Positions 6,463-14,309 of a stretch of 64,000 nt of DNA are shown here, piece by piece. Positions within the stretch are counted from its first letter, which is position 1, and every line of letters begins with the position of its first letter. A program made the position numbers and the translations under genes. Source of the DNA: an uncultured Comamonadaceae bacterium. Lineage in GTDB: Bacteria > Pseudomonadota > Gammaproteobacteria > Burkholderiales > Burkholderiaceae. Under the pieces are notes generated by a model. That model searched no databases. It saw only the letters and a list, made by a program, of their open reading frames with translations, and was not told the DNA's origin. Location: the NCBI GenBank assembly GCA_946482595.1, contig CAMLSD010000007.1, positions 1 to 64,000 on the forward strand, given 5' to 3'.

Positions 6463-6978
6463 ATGCCTCGGTACGTCGCCCTTCTTCGCGGAGTCAGCCC
6501 GATGAACGCCAAGATGCCGGCGCTCAAGGCCTGCTTCGAGACGGCGGGCTTCTCAGACGTCCGCACATTGCGCTCGAGCGGAAACGTTGTCTTCAACGCT
6601 CGATCTTCCACCATCGCCGCACTGGAACGTCGCGCTGAGAAGGCAATGCAATCCGAACTTGGCCACGGCTTCGTGACCTTCGTGCGATCCGCCGAGTACC
6701 TCCAGGGTCTCATCGAATCGGACCCGTTTGCAGAGTACAAGCTTCCGGCATCGGTCAAGCAGGTGATCACGTTTCTTCGTGGTCCCGCTGAGCGGAGTCT
6801 CGAACTACCCATCGAGCGGGACGGCGCGAGCATCCTCAGGGTCACAGGCGCCGAGGTGCTCTGCGCCTATGTTCCCGGCCCCAAGGGACCAGTGTTCATG
6901 AACCTTCTCGAAAGGACGTTTGGCAAGAGCATCACCACTCGCACGCTCGAGACGGTGCGCAAGTGTGCATGGGCATAG
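6463..6978 (+). CDS. DUF1697 family protein (cassette gene)
   Basis: The 171-aa protein opens with Y-V-A-L-L-R-G-V-S and continues N-A-K-M-P-A-L-K-A-C-F-E...G-F-S-D-V-R-T-L-R-S-S-G-N-V-V-F. This is the classic DUF1697 start (usually LLRGINVGG). The family has an alpha/beta fold and no firm function. The ATG at 6463 gives the start expected for the family; the frame is open upstream through attC 12. It is flanked by attC 12 and 13, forming a one-gene cassette. Confidence 0.85.
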   Translation: MPRYVALLRGVSPMNAKMPALKACFETAGFSDVRTLRSSGNVVFNARSSTIAALERRAEKAMQSELGHGFVTFVRSAEYLQGLIESDPFAEYKLPASVKQVITFLRGPAERSLELPIERDGASILRVTGAEVLCAYVPGPKGPVFMNLLERTFGKSITTRTLETVRKCAWA

Positions 6979-7000
6979 TGTCGTGGCTGTGTCCAGTGCG

Positions 7001-7083
7001 GCCTGACTCTTCGCTCGAGCTGACCTCCACCGGCAAGGCCCAAAGGCCTTGCCGGTGGAGGCCGCGCAGCTCAAACGCCAGGC
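7001..7083 (+). repeat. attC site 13
   Basis: The opening box is GCCTGAC (7001-7007) and the closing box GCCAGGC (7077-7083), preceded by CAAAC. The core CCTCCACCGGCAAGGCC pairs perfectly with GGCCTTGCCGGTGGAGG around a CAAA loop, and GAGCTG pairs with CAGCTC. It is one of the clearest attC structures in the window. Confidence 0.85.
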
Positions 7084-7086
7084 CGC

Positions 7087-7524
7087 ATGAACGAGACGCT
7101 TCTTGACCATCGAGGCCAGGGTATCGATCGCTGGCTGGACGCCTGCTTCGCCGGAGATCCGGTCGGGAAGGATGAAATCTTCTCAGCTGTCTCCAGCGCG
7201 CCCACGCCCCTCCTGGCGGGCTGTCGCTACGTCCGTACGAAGGCCATCTTCCATCTCCCCGACGACACTGCAGACCACGGTGTGACGCTTGAACGCGACA
7301 AGGGAATCCTCACCCTGCGATTCGGTGTCACCCACCATGCAGTGGAGCAATCACGTCTTGCTCTGTTCGGACTGCGGTCGGTTCAGGCTCGCCACACTCC
7401 ACTACGGTGTCCGTGCACACGACGAACATGGGGCCCCATCGCAGGGGTGGTACCTGCCGTATGGCGTCGCGTGGCCAAGGTTTGGCAGCGCAGCACAACG
7501 CCCCGACGAGCGGCGCCGCATTGA
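7087..7524 (+). CDS. hypothetical cassette protein, probably frameshifted near 7330-7345
   Basis: The ATG at 7087 is four bases after attC 13. The first ~85 residues look like a real protein. From about F-G-V-T-H-H the annotated frame becomes Arg/Pro/Thr-rich and shadow-like. The +1 frame then reads W-S-N-H-V-L-L-C-S-D-C-G-R-F-R-L...G-W-Y-L-P-Y-G-V-A-W-P-R-F-G and stops at 7528. The likely ancestral protein (~147 aa) joins the two frames and would carry a CxxC pair. The family is not recognised. It could be a pseudogene or a sequencing indel. Confidence 0.55.
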   Translation: MNETLLDHRGQGIDRWLDACFAGDPVGKDEIFSAVSSAPTPLLAGCRYVRTKAIFHLPDDTADHGVTLERDKGILTLRFGVTHHAVEQSRLALFGLRSVQARHTPLRCPCTRRTWGPIAGVVPAVWRRVAKVWQRSTTPRRAAPH

Positions 7525-7561
7525 ATAAGCATTTCTGAGTGTGCCGCGTGCGTACAATCCG

Positions 7562-7632
7562 GCCTGACCCGGCGCGTGAGCCGACGCGCTACGGCGCATG
7601 CCTCCGCACGCGGCTCGGCTCCAACCTTGGGT
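7562..7632 (+). repeat. attC site 14
   Basis: The opening box is GCCTGAC (7562-7568) and the closing box CTTGGGT (7626-7632), preceded by CCAAC. GTGAGCCGACGCG... pairs with CGCACGCGGCTCGG and GCGC-TACG-GCGC forms the tip. Length is 71 bp. Confidence 0.75.
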
Positions 7633-7649
7633 GTCATCGGAGTGGTCTC

Positions 7650-7838
7650 ATGAGCACGAACCGCCTCTGTATCTGCCGTTGCTCGCGCTGCACGCTGCCC
7701 CTGCCTGCATGGGCGCGCGCCGTCCGTCCGTTGGCGGCCGGCGAAGCGAAGCTGCGTGTCCACCAAGCTCATCCCGCGACCGCATGCTTGGGCTGTCCGT
7801 CTGTCGGCGGCCAGCGCGCCGCTCGTTGGGTGTCATGA
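7650..7838 (+). CDS. small Cys-rich hypothetical ORF (62 aa)
   Basis: The ATG at 7650 has CGGAG about nine bases upstream. The N-terminus reads C-I-C-R-C-S-R-C, which could bind a metal. The stop TGA overlaps the ATG of the next gene (ATGA, 7835-7838), suggesting coupling. However, GTTGGGT at 7825-7831, a perfect attC closing box, sits just before that ATG. This stretch may instead be a decayed attC and the ORF fortuitous. Confidence 0.35.
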   Translation: MSTNRLCICRCSRCTLPLPAWARAVRPLAAGEAKLRVHQAHPATACLGCPSVGGQRAARWVS

Positions 7839-8107
7839 GCCTCGCACTACCCATACTGTTTCTGGTCGCGCTCGTTGGCGCCATATTTGCGTGCGCGAAG
7901 GCGCTGTGGCACGCGTTCGGCATGCTTCGTGGCATCCGGTCTTCTGCCGAACCGTGGGCAAACCTCTTGCCATTCATCGCGTTCGCACTGCCTGGCGTTC
8001 TCGACGCTCAGGGTCAAGCGCATCGCGCCAAGTTTGTCGTTTGGGCGGCAGCCGCCATAGCATTCGCCATGGTGGCTGCTATCGTTCAAGCGGTTGCTGG
8101 TCCCTGA
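7835..8107 (+). CDS. small membrane protein (cassette gene, 90 aa)
   Basis: Residues ~3-25, ~43-58 and ~66-87 are hydrophobic, so two or three membrane helices are likely. No family is recognised. The start overlaps the stop of the preceding small ORF by four bases. It is followed, after 66 bases, by the last convincing attC. It may therefore be the last gene of the intact array. Confidence 0.55.
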   Translation: MSLALPILFLVALVGAIFACAKALWHAFGMLRGIRSSAEPWANLLPFIAFALPGVLDAQGQAHRAKFVVWAAAAIAFAMVAAIVQAVAGP

Positions 8108-8173
8108 GTTTCGATCGAGTATAGAGGGGGGGCCAGTTGGCTCACCGCCTGCGATCGCACGCACTAGCAATGA

Positions 8174-8233
8174 CGCCCACACCCTCCACCGGGCCGGCAA
8201 GCTGGAGCATGTCGCTCATGTCAAACGTTGATA
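8174..8233 (+). repeat. attC site 16 (last recognisable site of the array)
   Basis: A degenerate opening box, GCCCACA (8174-8180), is followed by CCCTCCACCGGGCCGG, very like the start of attC 3. The closing box GTTGATA (8227-8233) is preceded by CTCATGTCAAAC. The interval 8234-8422 holds no gene and leads into an IS110 remnant. Confidence 0.55.
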
Positions 8234-8422
8234 TGGCTTCTCTCTGTCAAGAGGGCGAACGCGATCCTCTGCGATAGCAGATGTGATGAGTAGGCGGTTG
8301 CCGGACGGGGAACGCGACGGGGCCTGAAGTTGCCACCCGTGATTGGATGTGCGACGGTTGTTCATGCTGATATTCGAGGGTTGGAACCTCAAGACCAGTG
8401 TGCGTCGCGGGGCTGCCTTCGC

Positions 8423-9185
8423 TCAAGGGTCTGAGATCAGCGGCCCTGAGTTGCCACGAGGCCGGTGCTCAATAACGTTGTCGAGGGTTCCCCAGTGGCC
8501 GCGGCTGCGCCGCGTTCCCCCTCCGGCATCTGAATGGGTCTGCGCTGTGGGCACCTCCTTGGGCAGGTCGTCGTGCCGGGCTGCGATGATGGGGCTGACG
8601 CGCGGGCTGTGCTGGTAGTGCCAGGCGACCTCCACCAGCATGCGCCGCGCGGCGCTGTTGCCGGCCTTGGTGATGCTGCCCTGGCGGCGCTTGGGGCCGG
8701 AGGAGTGCTCGGCGGGCACCAGGCCCACGTAGGCCATCAGTTGACGCGGGGTGTCAAAGCGCAGGAAGTCCTGCAGCTCGGCCACCAGTGTCACGGCGGC
8801 AATCAGCTGCACCGCGGTCGCCCGCGCGTTTGGGGTCGACGAGGGAGCGAAGACGTCGCACGCGATGCTCCGGGTGGCCGGGTGCCGGCAGATCGCGCAC
8901 CCGCACGATCCAGCCCCGTAGACCACGTGCGGGTGGTGGCCCTGGCTGACTAGATTGCGCAGCGCCTTATCCTGCGCATTGAGGCCGCCACCGATGGTGC
9001 CTGCATGCAGGACCTCGCCAAGGCGTTCGGCATCGACCATCGGGATGTCGATGCTGTCCTTGTGAACGCCCCCCTGGGCTGGGCTGCGCCCAGCCCGCCC
9101 CCCGCGGGGGTCAAGGAAACTTGGGGCGGCTCGGCGTTTCCTTGTGAGCGCCCAGTCCTACGTACAAAGTGCTGGATTTCCTCAT
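8423..9185 (-). pseudogene. IS110-family transposase remnant (internally deleted, frameshifted)
   Basis: On the minus strand a start-like N-terminus M-R-K-S-S-T-L-Y-V-G-L-x-A-H-K-E (9185-9138) matches the DEDD transposases of IS110. From 9040 the frame resumes and contains R-Q-L-M-A-Y-V-G-L-V-P-A-E-H-S-S-G and I-T-K-A-G-N-S-A-A-R-R, the transposase_20 motifs. Most of the catalytic middle is missing and the product ends in unrelated sequence at 8423. A GC-rich hairpin lies in the gap. The element is dead and marks the end of the cassette array. Confidence 0.8.
9076..9096. repeat. perfect inverted repeat (9-bp arms)
   Basis: GGGCTGGGC (9076-9084), TGC loop, GCCCAGCCC (9088-9096), followed by a C/G-rich CCCCCCGCGGGGG stretch. 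It lies inside the broken IS110 gene and may be an inserted intergenic repeat or a breakpoint. Confidence 0.6.
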
Positions 9186-9314
9186 GGATCGTCTTCTTGC
9201 ATGTCCGCAACGACCTGACCGAACGCAGGTCCGGTGCATCGGCGTAACTCGGCACGCCACTGGCGTGTTGCCTACAATCATGCAGGGGCGGGCAGCCGGG
9301 TTCTCGAGGGCACT

Positions 9315-9815
9315 ATGTCTGGATTTCACATGGAAATCGATCATTCGTCTGCGACAAAAGGGGTTATAGATACCATCTCTGCTATTGAGAGCAATACCTC
9401 CATTGGTGAAGATGAGTTGGTCAATTTTCTCCAGAAGAAGGGATACTCAAGGATTGAAGCTGAGAAGCTCAATGTTTTCGTTCCATCTGCGTTCTCTTGG
9501 CCAATCATTAAAAAGCTTGAGATTGATAGCCTTCCAGATCATTTCATAGCAATGTCGATCGATGGTGCTGAGGTGAGAATAGAAGTTGGTAGTCAGCACT
9601 ACTTTACTGCTGCTTTGGTATTGGCCTTCTCGACGATAGAAAATGGGTGGAATGCCATCGTTTCAAGAAAAGCATACGAAACTGTCGCTGGGCGAAGCGC
9701 GGAGATGGATGCAGTCAATAAGGTGTTGGATGCAGGTGGCTCATTGAGGGGGGCTACCTTGTCGCCTCTGGTGCTGGAGCGTTTGAGCGCCGAGGAACTG
9801 CTTGGTGAAAGCTGA
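9315..9815 (+). CDS. orphan hypothetical protein of low GC (166 aa)
   Basis: The ATG at 9315 is preceded by GAGGG. The protein is soluble and acidic, with a helical N-terminus (D-T-I-S-A-I-E-S...D-E-L-V-N-F-L-Q-K-K-G-Y) and a mixed C-terminal part. No family is recognised. Base composition is visibly poorer in G+C than every neighbour, and codons such as AAT, GAT, ATT and TCA are frequent. That points to recent transfer from another genome. It lies between two IS110 remnants. Confidence 0.7.
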   Translation: MSGFHMEIDHSSATKGVIDTISAIESNTSIGEDELVNFLQKKGYSRIEAEKLNVFVPSAFSWPIIKKLEIDSLPDHFIAMSIDGAEVRIEVGSQHYFTAALVLAFSTIENGWNAIVSRKAYETVAGRSAEMDAVNKVLDAGGSLRGATLSPLVLERLSAEELLGES

Positions 9816-10279
9816 CCCATCATTCCTGCATGACTGCCTCCGACTGCTGTTGGGTTCAAACATTGTCGCCATGAGAGCCACTGAGCAGGCGCGAGGGGCA
9901 GTTGTCGCACAACGCGCAGACGTCCCGATCAGGTCCGATGCCAGCGAACACGATCGTCGTGGACGTCCCCATTTTGAGTGAGTTGATGAGATCCGCAACC
10001 CCATCGTGGCAATCAAGTCCAACCCCTCCATCCGGTGCCAATGGGTCTCACGTTCGATGAGGCGCTCACCCACCACGTGCAAGGTGGTCGCGATCGGCTG
10101 CCTACCCTGAGCGCAATGCGGCCTTTGGCGCATTCAACAGGGATCGTCATATGGTGTGGCATGCAGATGTGAGGCATGGCGCCTCCATCGCGCGGGCATG
10201 TCGAACAGCAGGTGGTGCGCAGGGGGGCCAAGGCGCTGTGTCACATTCCCGCCGTGACTCCATCCCAGGAGAGTTCCTC
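9816..10279. other. 464-bp interval with only recombination-site relics
   Basis: No supported gene is present. GTCCAAC (10017-10023) is a perfect RYYYAAC followed by CCCTCCATCCGG, as at the start of attC 3, but no matching far end follows at the usual distance. GCCTCCATCGCGCGGGC and CATGTCGAAC near 10181-10206 look like another attC fragment. The stretch is probably decayed cassette sequence. Confidence 0.4.
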
Positions 10280-10681
10280 ATGTCCGTGCACGACATCACC
10301 ACACATCCTGTCCATCTCGGCCTTGGTGCAGTCGCTTCGGTTGAACCTCAGTTCACGGGGTCAATGGACTGGTACGCATCCTACGAAGCCCGCCACGCCA
10401 AGGACGGGGTCGATGGGCGACTTGTGAGCATGCATACGTTTTCTGAGCCCTGGGCCATGTGGGAGATGCATCCTCACGGCAGCGAAGTTGTGCTCTGCAC
10501 CAGTGGCAGGATCACGCTGTATCAGGAGAATGCCGCTGGCGTGGTTTCGACCCTGGTGCTGGGGCCGGGCCAGTATGCGGTCAACCAGGCCGGAATCTGG
10601 CACACGGCAGACGTCGAAGGTCAGGCCACCGCGCTTTTTGTGACCGCGGGCTCAGGTACACAACACCGCCCCAGGTCGTAG
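10280..10681 (+). CDS. cupin-domain protein (133 aa)
   Basis: This is a single cupin fold: M-W-E-M-H-P-H-G-S-E-V-V-L-C-T-S-G (about residues 55-71) is motif 1 and P-G-Q-Y-A-V-N-Q-A-G-I-W-H-T-A (about 95-109) is motif 2. The start has a good ribosome site (CCAGGAGAG, 10266-10274). Substrate is unknown. Its 3' end abuts the IS110 fragment on the other strand, but the C-terminus appears complete. Its position among relics suggests it could once have been cassette cargo. Confidence 0.8.
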   Translation: MSVHDITTHPVHLGLGAVASVEPQFTGSMDWYASYEARHAKDGVDGRLVSMHTFSEPWAMWEMHPHGSEVVLCTSGRITLYQENAAGVVSTLVLGPGQYAVNQAGIWHTADVEGQATALFVTAGSGTQHRPRS

Positions 10682-11019
10682 TGGCGTACCCCGGGCAGCA
10701 TTGCTGCGCGGCACCGAGTCCCGCCAGGCCTCGTGGCTCGGTGAGCGAGGGATGCGGACAGCAAGACTGCAAGCCGTCTTCGATGCTGCCTTGGTGGCAG
10801 CGGACCCTGATGAAGGACACACGCGGCGGCCCCGTGCATTCGCCGGGGACGCAGGCCGCGAATGGGGTGGAACGCGACGGTGTGTTGTTCGACAAAGCCT
10901 TGGCGGGCGCGACGCACCATCAGCCAGGCTTGTTGGTCGACGCGCCAGACCGGCTCATCCACGCCGTGAACAGCAAGAACGTTCTTTGCCAGATCGATGC
11001 CACGGGATACGATGGGCAT
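10669..11019 (-). pseudogene. second IS110-family transposase remnant
   Basis: The minus-strand frame from 11019 opens with P-I-V-S-R-G-I-D-L-A-K-N-V-L-A-V-H-G-V-D, the canonical N-terminus of one IS110 subgroup. It then jumps to R-A-R-Q-G-F-V-E-Q-H-T-V, a motif normally ~90 residues further on, and later decays. An internal deletion has fused the two. It differs from the remnant at 8423-9185 in its N-terminus, so at least two IS110 copies landed here. Confidence 0.75.
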
Positions 11020-11167
11020 CGGACTTCCCCTTCCAACATGCGAGCGAGCTGATGAGCGTGAGCACTTCCCTCCGTGGCGCCTGGATGCCGTTCCCCGCAA
11101 CGGCGCGGATCCCACGGGGTGGGGCCGCCCCTTTTGTTCGTCAGGGCCTTGCCGCCGAGCTTCAGCC

Positions 11168-11479
11168 GTGACACAACCTCCGACCAAGGCACAGGCTCCG
11201 CGCGGCAAGTGGCGAGCCTGGCTCGGGGTCTTGCTGCTGGTGCCGCTGACGGCGGCGTCGGGCGGAATGCTCTATGGGCTCTATCTTCATGTTGTCACCG
11301 GGCAGTTGAACACTGTGGCCAGCAGCTACGGAACGACAAGCAGGACCATCACCTTTGCTGAGAGTCCGGTTTCGTTTCTGGTCTTTTTTGCCCTCCACGC
11401 GTTGCTGGCGGCGGCTGTGATCTTCGTCACCGTCGTGGTGGCGCGGTTGTCCGTCAGACGGCTGCGAGGTCGCACCTAG
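11168..11479 (+). CDS. hypothetical membrane protein (103 aa)
   Basis: Two hydrophobic segments (about residues 15-37 and 66-92) are separated by a polar loop, so two membrane helices are likely. The basic N- and C-termini (R-G-K-W-R; R-R-L-R-G-R-T) suggest both face the cytoplasm. The start is GTG 11168; no ATG is placed sensibly in this frame. No family is recognised. The 185 bases up to tspO hold no clear gene. Confidence 0.55.
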   Translation: MTQPPTKAQAPRGKWRAWLGVLLLVPLTAASGGMLYGLYLHVVTGQLNTVASSYGTTSRTITFAESPVSFLVFFALHALLAAAVIFVTVVVARLSVRRLRGRT

Positions 11480-11664
11480 CGCCACGACAGGATGGCCATC
11501 AGTCTGCACCTCATGCGCAAAGACATGCTGGCCCGAGTGCGGCCTGTCGCCGCGTTCAACCGCCGACCCACTGCGGCAGGCAGAGCAAGCCCGGTCTGTG
11601 CCGCTGGGTTCATGCTGTGCGGGCCATGCGCCGTGGCGTCGCCTCCCCCCAACGGCAGCCCCCG

Positions 11665-12171
11665 ATGACGCAAGCAACCGTGTCTCGTCCCAATCAGGTG
11701 TTTGGTTTCATCGCATGGCTGGCGCTGTGCATCGCCACCAGCGCGGTCGGTGCGGTGGCTTCAGTCAACGCTCGTTCGTTCTACGCGGACCTGGTTCGTC
11801 CGGACTGGGCGCCGCCGGGGTGGCTGTTCGGGCCGGTGTGGACTGTGCTGTTCGTCGCCATGGCAGTCGCTGCGTGGTTGGTCTGGCGGGTGCCGATGGC
11901 AAGCAAGGCGAGGTCACTTGCACTGGGGCTGTTCGTCGCTCAGCTGGTGGCCAATGCGCTGTGGAGCTGGCTGTTCTTTGCCTGGCGCATGGGGGGTGCC
12001 GCCTTCGCGGAGGTGCTGCTGTTGTGGTTGCTCATCGCATGCACACTTGTTGCCTTCTGGCGCATCAGGCCGGTCGCGGGATGGCTGCTCGTGCCTTACC
12101 TGGGGTGGGTCACGTTTGCCGCAGCGCTGAACCATGTGCTCTGGCAACTGAATCCTGCGCTCCTGGGCTGA
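11665..12171 (+). CDS. tspO: TspO/MBR family tryptophan-rich sensory protein
   Basis: The 168-aa protein has five membrane helices and the family motifs P-D-W-A-P-P-G-W-L-F-G-P-V-W-T-V-L (about residues 39-55), A-N-A-L-W-S-W-L-F-F and P-Y-L-G-W-V-T-F-A. TspO binds tetrapyrroles and other hydrophobic ligands in the outer or inner membrane and tunes stress and pigment responses. The ATG at 11665 is preferred over 11617 because the family begins close to the first helix. Genes nearby are unrelated in function. Confidence 0.9.
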   Translation: MTQATVSRPNQVFGFIAWLALCIATSAVGAVASVNARSFYADLVRPDWAPPGWLFGPVWTVLFVAMAVAAWLVWRVPMASKARSLALGLFVAQLVANALWSWLFFAWRMGGAAFAEVLLLWLLIACTLVAFWRIRPVAGWLLVPYLGWVTFAAALNHVLWQLNPALLG

Positions 12172-12344
12172 GCTAGGGTGCGTGGGCATTTCCCGTTGTG
12201 AGTCGGATCGCATCCCGCAATGCTCCGCGCGCCAAGCCGCCTTGGCCGCGACGCTCGGTGTGTCTATGATGTGCTCACTGTCCCAGCGTGAGCTTGCCAG
12301 CGCGTCGGTCAGCCCCAATATCAGGCGTCACGCCCCCGCTCAAC

Positions 12345-12962
12345 ATGCTGCTCTACGTCGACTCCCAGTTCGCTTCGCCCTATGCCCTGTCTGCGTTCGT
12401 GGCGCTTCGCGTGAAGGGCATTCGATTCGAGCTCAAGACCTTGGACCTTTCGGCTCGCGAAAACGCCGATTCGGCCTATGTCGCGGCTTCGCTGACGGGC
12501 AGGGTGCCCACCCTGGTCAGCGCAGACTTCGCGCTCTCCGAGTCAAGCGCGATTGCCGAGTACGTTGAAGAGCTTCAGCCCGAGCCGCCCCTGTACCCGC
12601 GTGCCATGAAGGACCGTGCGCGCGCTCGCCAGGTTCAGGCGTGGCTGCGCAGTGATCTGATGGCGCTGCGGCAGGAGCGATCGACCGAGGTGGTCTTTTA
12701 CCGCCCGACGAATGTGCTGCTGTCGCCAGCGGGGCGGGTCGCTGCCGACAAGCTCATCCAGGCGGCCAACGAACTGCTGTCGCACGGCGGAGCCTGCCTC
12801 TTCGGCGAATGGTGCATTGCCGACGTCGATCTGGCACTGATGCTCAATCGACTCGTGCTGAACGGCGATGCGGTGCCGCCCCATCTGGCGGCGTACGCGC
12901 GCCATCAGTGGGAGCACCCGGCGGTAGCGGAATGGGTTCAACGGGCTCGTCCGCCGTCGTGA
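12345..12962 (+). CDS. yfcF: glutathione S-transferase, YfcF type
   Basis: The 205-aa protein matches YfcF of enterobacteria throughout: S-P-Y-A-L-S-A-F-V-A-L at the N-terminus, the thioredoxin-like domain motif R-V-P-T-L-V and glutathione-binding E-S-S-A-I-A-E-Y (about residues 65-72). The helical domain has R-A-R-Q-V-Q-A-W-L-R-S-D-L and F-G-E-W-C-I-A-D-V-D-L-A-L-M. YfcF conjugates or reduces peroxides with glutathione and helps oxidative-stress tolerance. The ATG at 12345 matches the family start. Confidence 0.9.
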   Translation: MLLYVDSQFASPYALSAFVALRVKGIRFELKTLDLSARENADSAYVAASLTGRVPTLVSADFALSESSAIAEYVEELQPEPPLYPRAMKDRARARQVQAWLRSDLMALRQERSTEVVFYRPTNVLLSPAGRVAADKLIQAANELLSHGGACLFGEWCIADVDLALMLNRLVLNGDAVPPHLAAYARHQWEHPAVAEWVQRARPPS

Positions 12963-13029
12963 CGGCCGGCGGGTTGTTGAGCCGGGGCATCATCATCGGA
13001 TTCATCCACCATCATCGAGGAGACTTCCC

Positions 13030-13425
13030 TTGTTCAGTCACGTCATGGTCGGCACCAACGACATCGAGCGTTCCAAGCGTTTCTACGACGCGTTGCTCCG
13101 GGTCATCGGCGCGGGAGCCGCATTCGAGAACACGAACGCCACCGGGCAGCGCCGCCTGTTCTACCGGCATGAAGGCGTTTCATTTTGCGTGAGTGAACCC
13201 ATCGACGGCCAGGCCGCATCGGTCGGCAACGGGAGCACCGTCGGGTTCAAATGCAGCTCGCCCGAACAGGTACGCGAGTTCCATGACGTGGCGGTTGCCC
13301 ACGGGGGCACCTCCATCGAGGAGCCGCCCGGCCCGCGTGAGGTGTCTTCGGGCGTGCTTCATCTCGCCTACGTGCGCGACCCCGATGGCAACAAGCTTTG
13401 CGCGCTGTATCGACCCAAGGCGTAA
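13030..13425 (+). CDS. VOC-family (glyoxalase-like) protein
   Basis: This 131-aa vicinal-oxygen-chelate fold protein has H-V-M-V-G-T-N-D-I-E-R-S-K-R-F-Y-D near the start and R-D-P-D-G-N-K-L-C-A at the end, the usual metal-site regions. The start is TTG 13030, with GAGGAG (13017-13022) well spaced upstream. VOC members include glyoxalases, dioxygenases and resistance proteins, and the substrate cannot be inferred. It is convergent with nothing and probably monocistronic. Confidence 0.85.
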   Translation: MFSHVMVGTNDIERSKRFYDALLRVIGAGAAFENTNATGQRRLFYRHEGVSFCVSEPIDGQAASVGNGSTVGFKCSSPEQVREFHDVAVAHGGTSIEEPPGPREVSSGVLHLAYVRDPDGNKLCALYRPKA

Positions 13426-13506
13426 GACAACATTCATTGCGCTGCGCAACCCTCGGGCGTCACGAGCGGCGCCGGTGTGACGCGGCACCATCAGGACCCA
13501 CAGGCC

Positions 13507-14235
13507 ATGACACAGCCCACGCTGCTGGTTGAGACCCAGGACGGCCTTGCGACCTTGACGTTGAACCGCCCGGACAAGCTCAATGCCATCGACAACGAGC
13601 TTGCCCAGGCGCTGGTCGATGCGCTCGCGTGCGCAGCGGCGGACGACTCGGTACGCGCGGTACGCGTGCGCGGCGCCGGAAGGGCCTTCTGCGCCGGGCG
13701 GGATGTGTCCGCCCCACCCACCGAGACGGACCTCGCGCTGGTTCAGTCCGTGTCCCAGGCCATCGTGGGGCTGAGCAAGCCCGTGATGTTCACCGTGCAC
13801 GGCTGGACCGTCGGTGCGGGACTGGAGTGGATGCTGAACGCCGACATCGTGGTGGCGGGTGCCAGCAGTCGCTTCAAGCTGCCTGAGGCGGCCTTGGGCG
13901 TTTTTGTCACGGGCGGGCTGACCGCCACACTGCCGGCGTATGCCGGACTGTCGCGTGCCAAGGCCTTGACCTTGCTGGGCGAGGAGTTCACTGCGCAGCA
14001 GGCGCAGGCCTGGGGACTCGTCTGGCAAGTGGTGCCTGATGCCGAGATCGAGGCGACGGCGCAGCAACTGGCCGCTCGCCTCGTGGCACTCCGGCCGGAC
14101 GTGGCCCACCAGTTCAAGCGGGTGCTCCATGAGGTCGGCCTCAGCCACTTCGAGCGTGCTGTCACCCTGGAGAACGACGCCCAGCGCTGCCTTGCCGCAG
14201 CGCCGCCCCCCGCCAGGCGCGATGATGCAGGCTGA
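13507..14235 (+). CDS. enoyl-CoA hydratase/isomerase family protein
   Basis: The 242-aa crotonase fold has L-N-R-P-D-K-L-N-A-I-D and G-A-G-R-A-F-C-A-G-R-D-V (about residues 56-67, first oxyanion-hole region). V-H-G-W-T-V-G-A-G-L-E-W and A-S-S-R-F-K-L-P-E-A-A-L-G follow (second region and catalytic strand). The usual hydratase Glu in the E-x-x-x-G segment is partly replaced, so isomerase or hydrolase activity is possible. The ATG at 13507 is chosen; a GTG at 13477 is also in frame. Confidence 0.85.
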   Translation: MTQPTLLVETQDGLATLTLNRPDKLNAIDNELAQALVDALACAAADDSVRAVRVRGAGRAFCAGRDVSAPPTETDLALVQSVSQAIVGLSKPVMFTVHGWTVGAGLEWMLNADIVVAGASSRFKLPEAALGVFVTGGLTATLPAYAGLSRAKALTLLGEEFTAQQAQAWGLVWQVVPDAEIEATAQQLAARLVALRPDVAHQFKRVLHEVGLSHFERAVTLENDAQRCLAAAPPPARRDDAG

Positions 14236-14309
14236 CCCGCCACGGCTGGCATCGCCGGGCTGCGGCAGTCGCCTGCGTCAGCGCACATCCTTCCCATCTC
14301 GAATCTGCC

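Noticed and set aside
11520..11630. Possible attC near GGCCTGTCGCC...TGGGTTC before tspO
   Set aside because: Box sequences and pairing are too poor, and tspO and later genes look like ordinary chromosomal genes.
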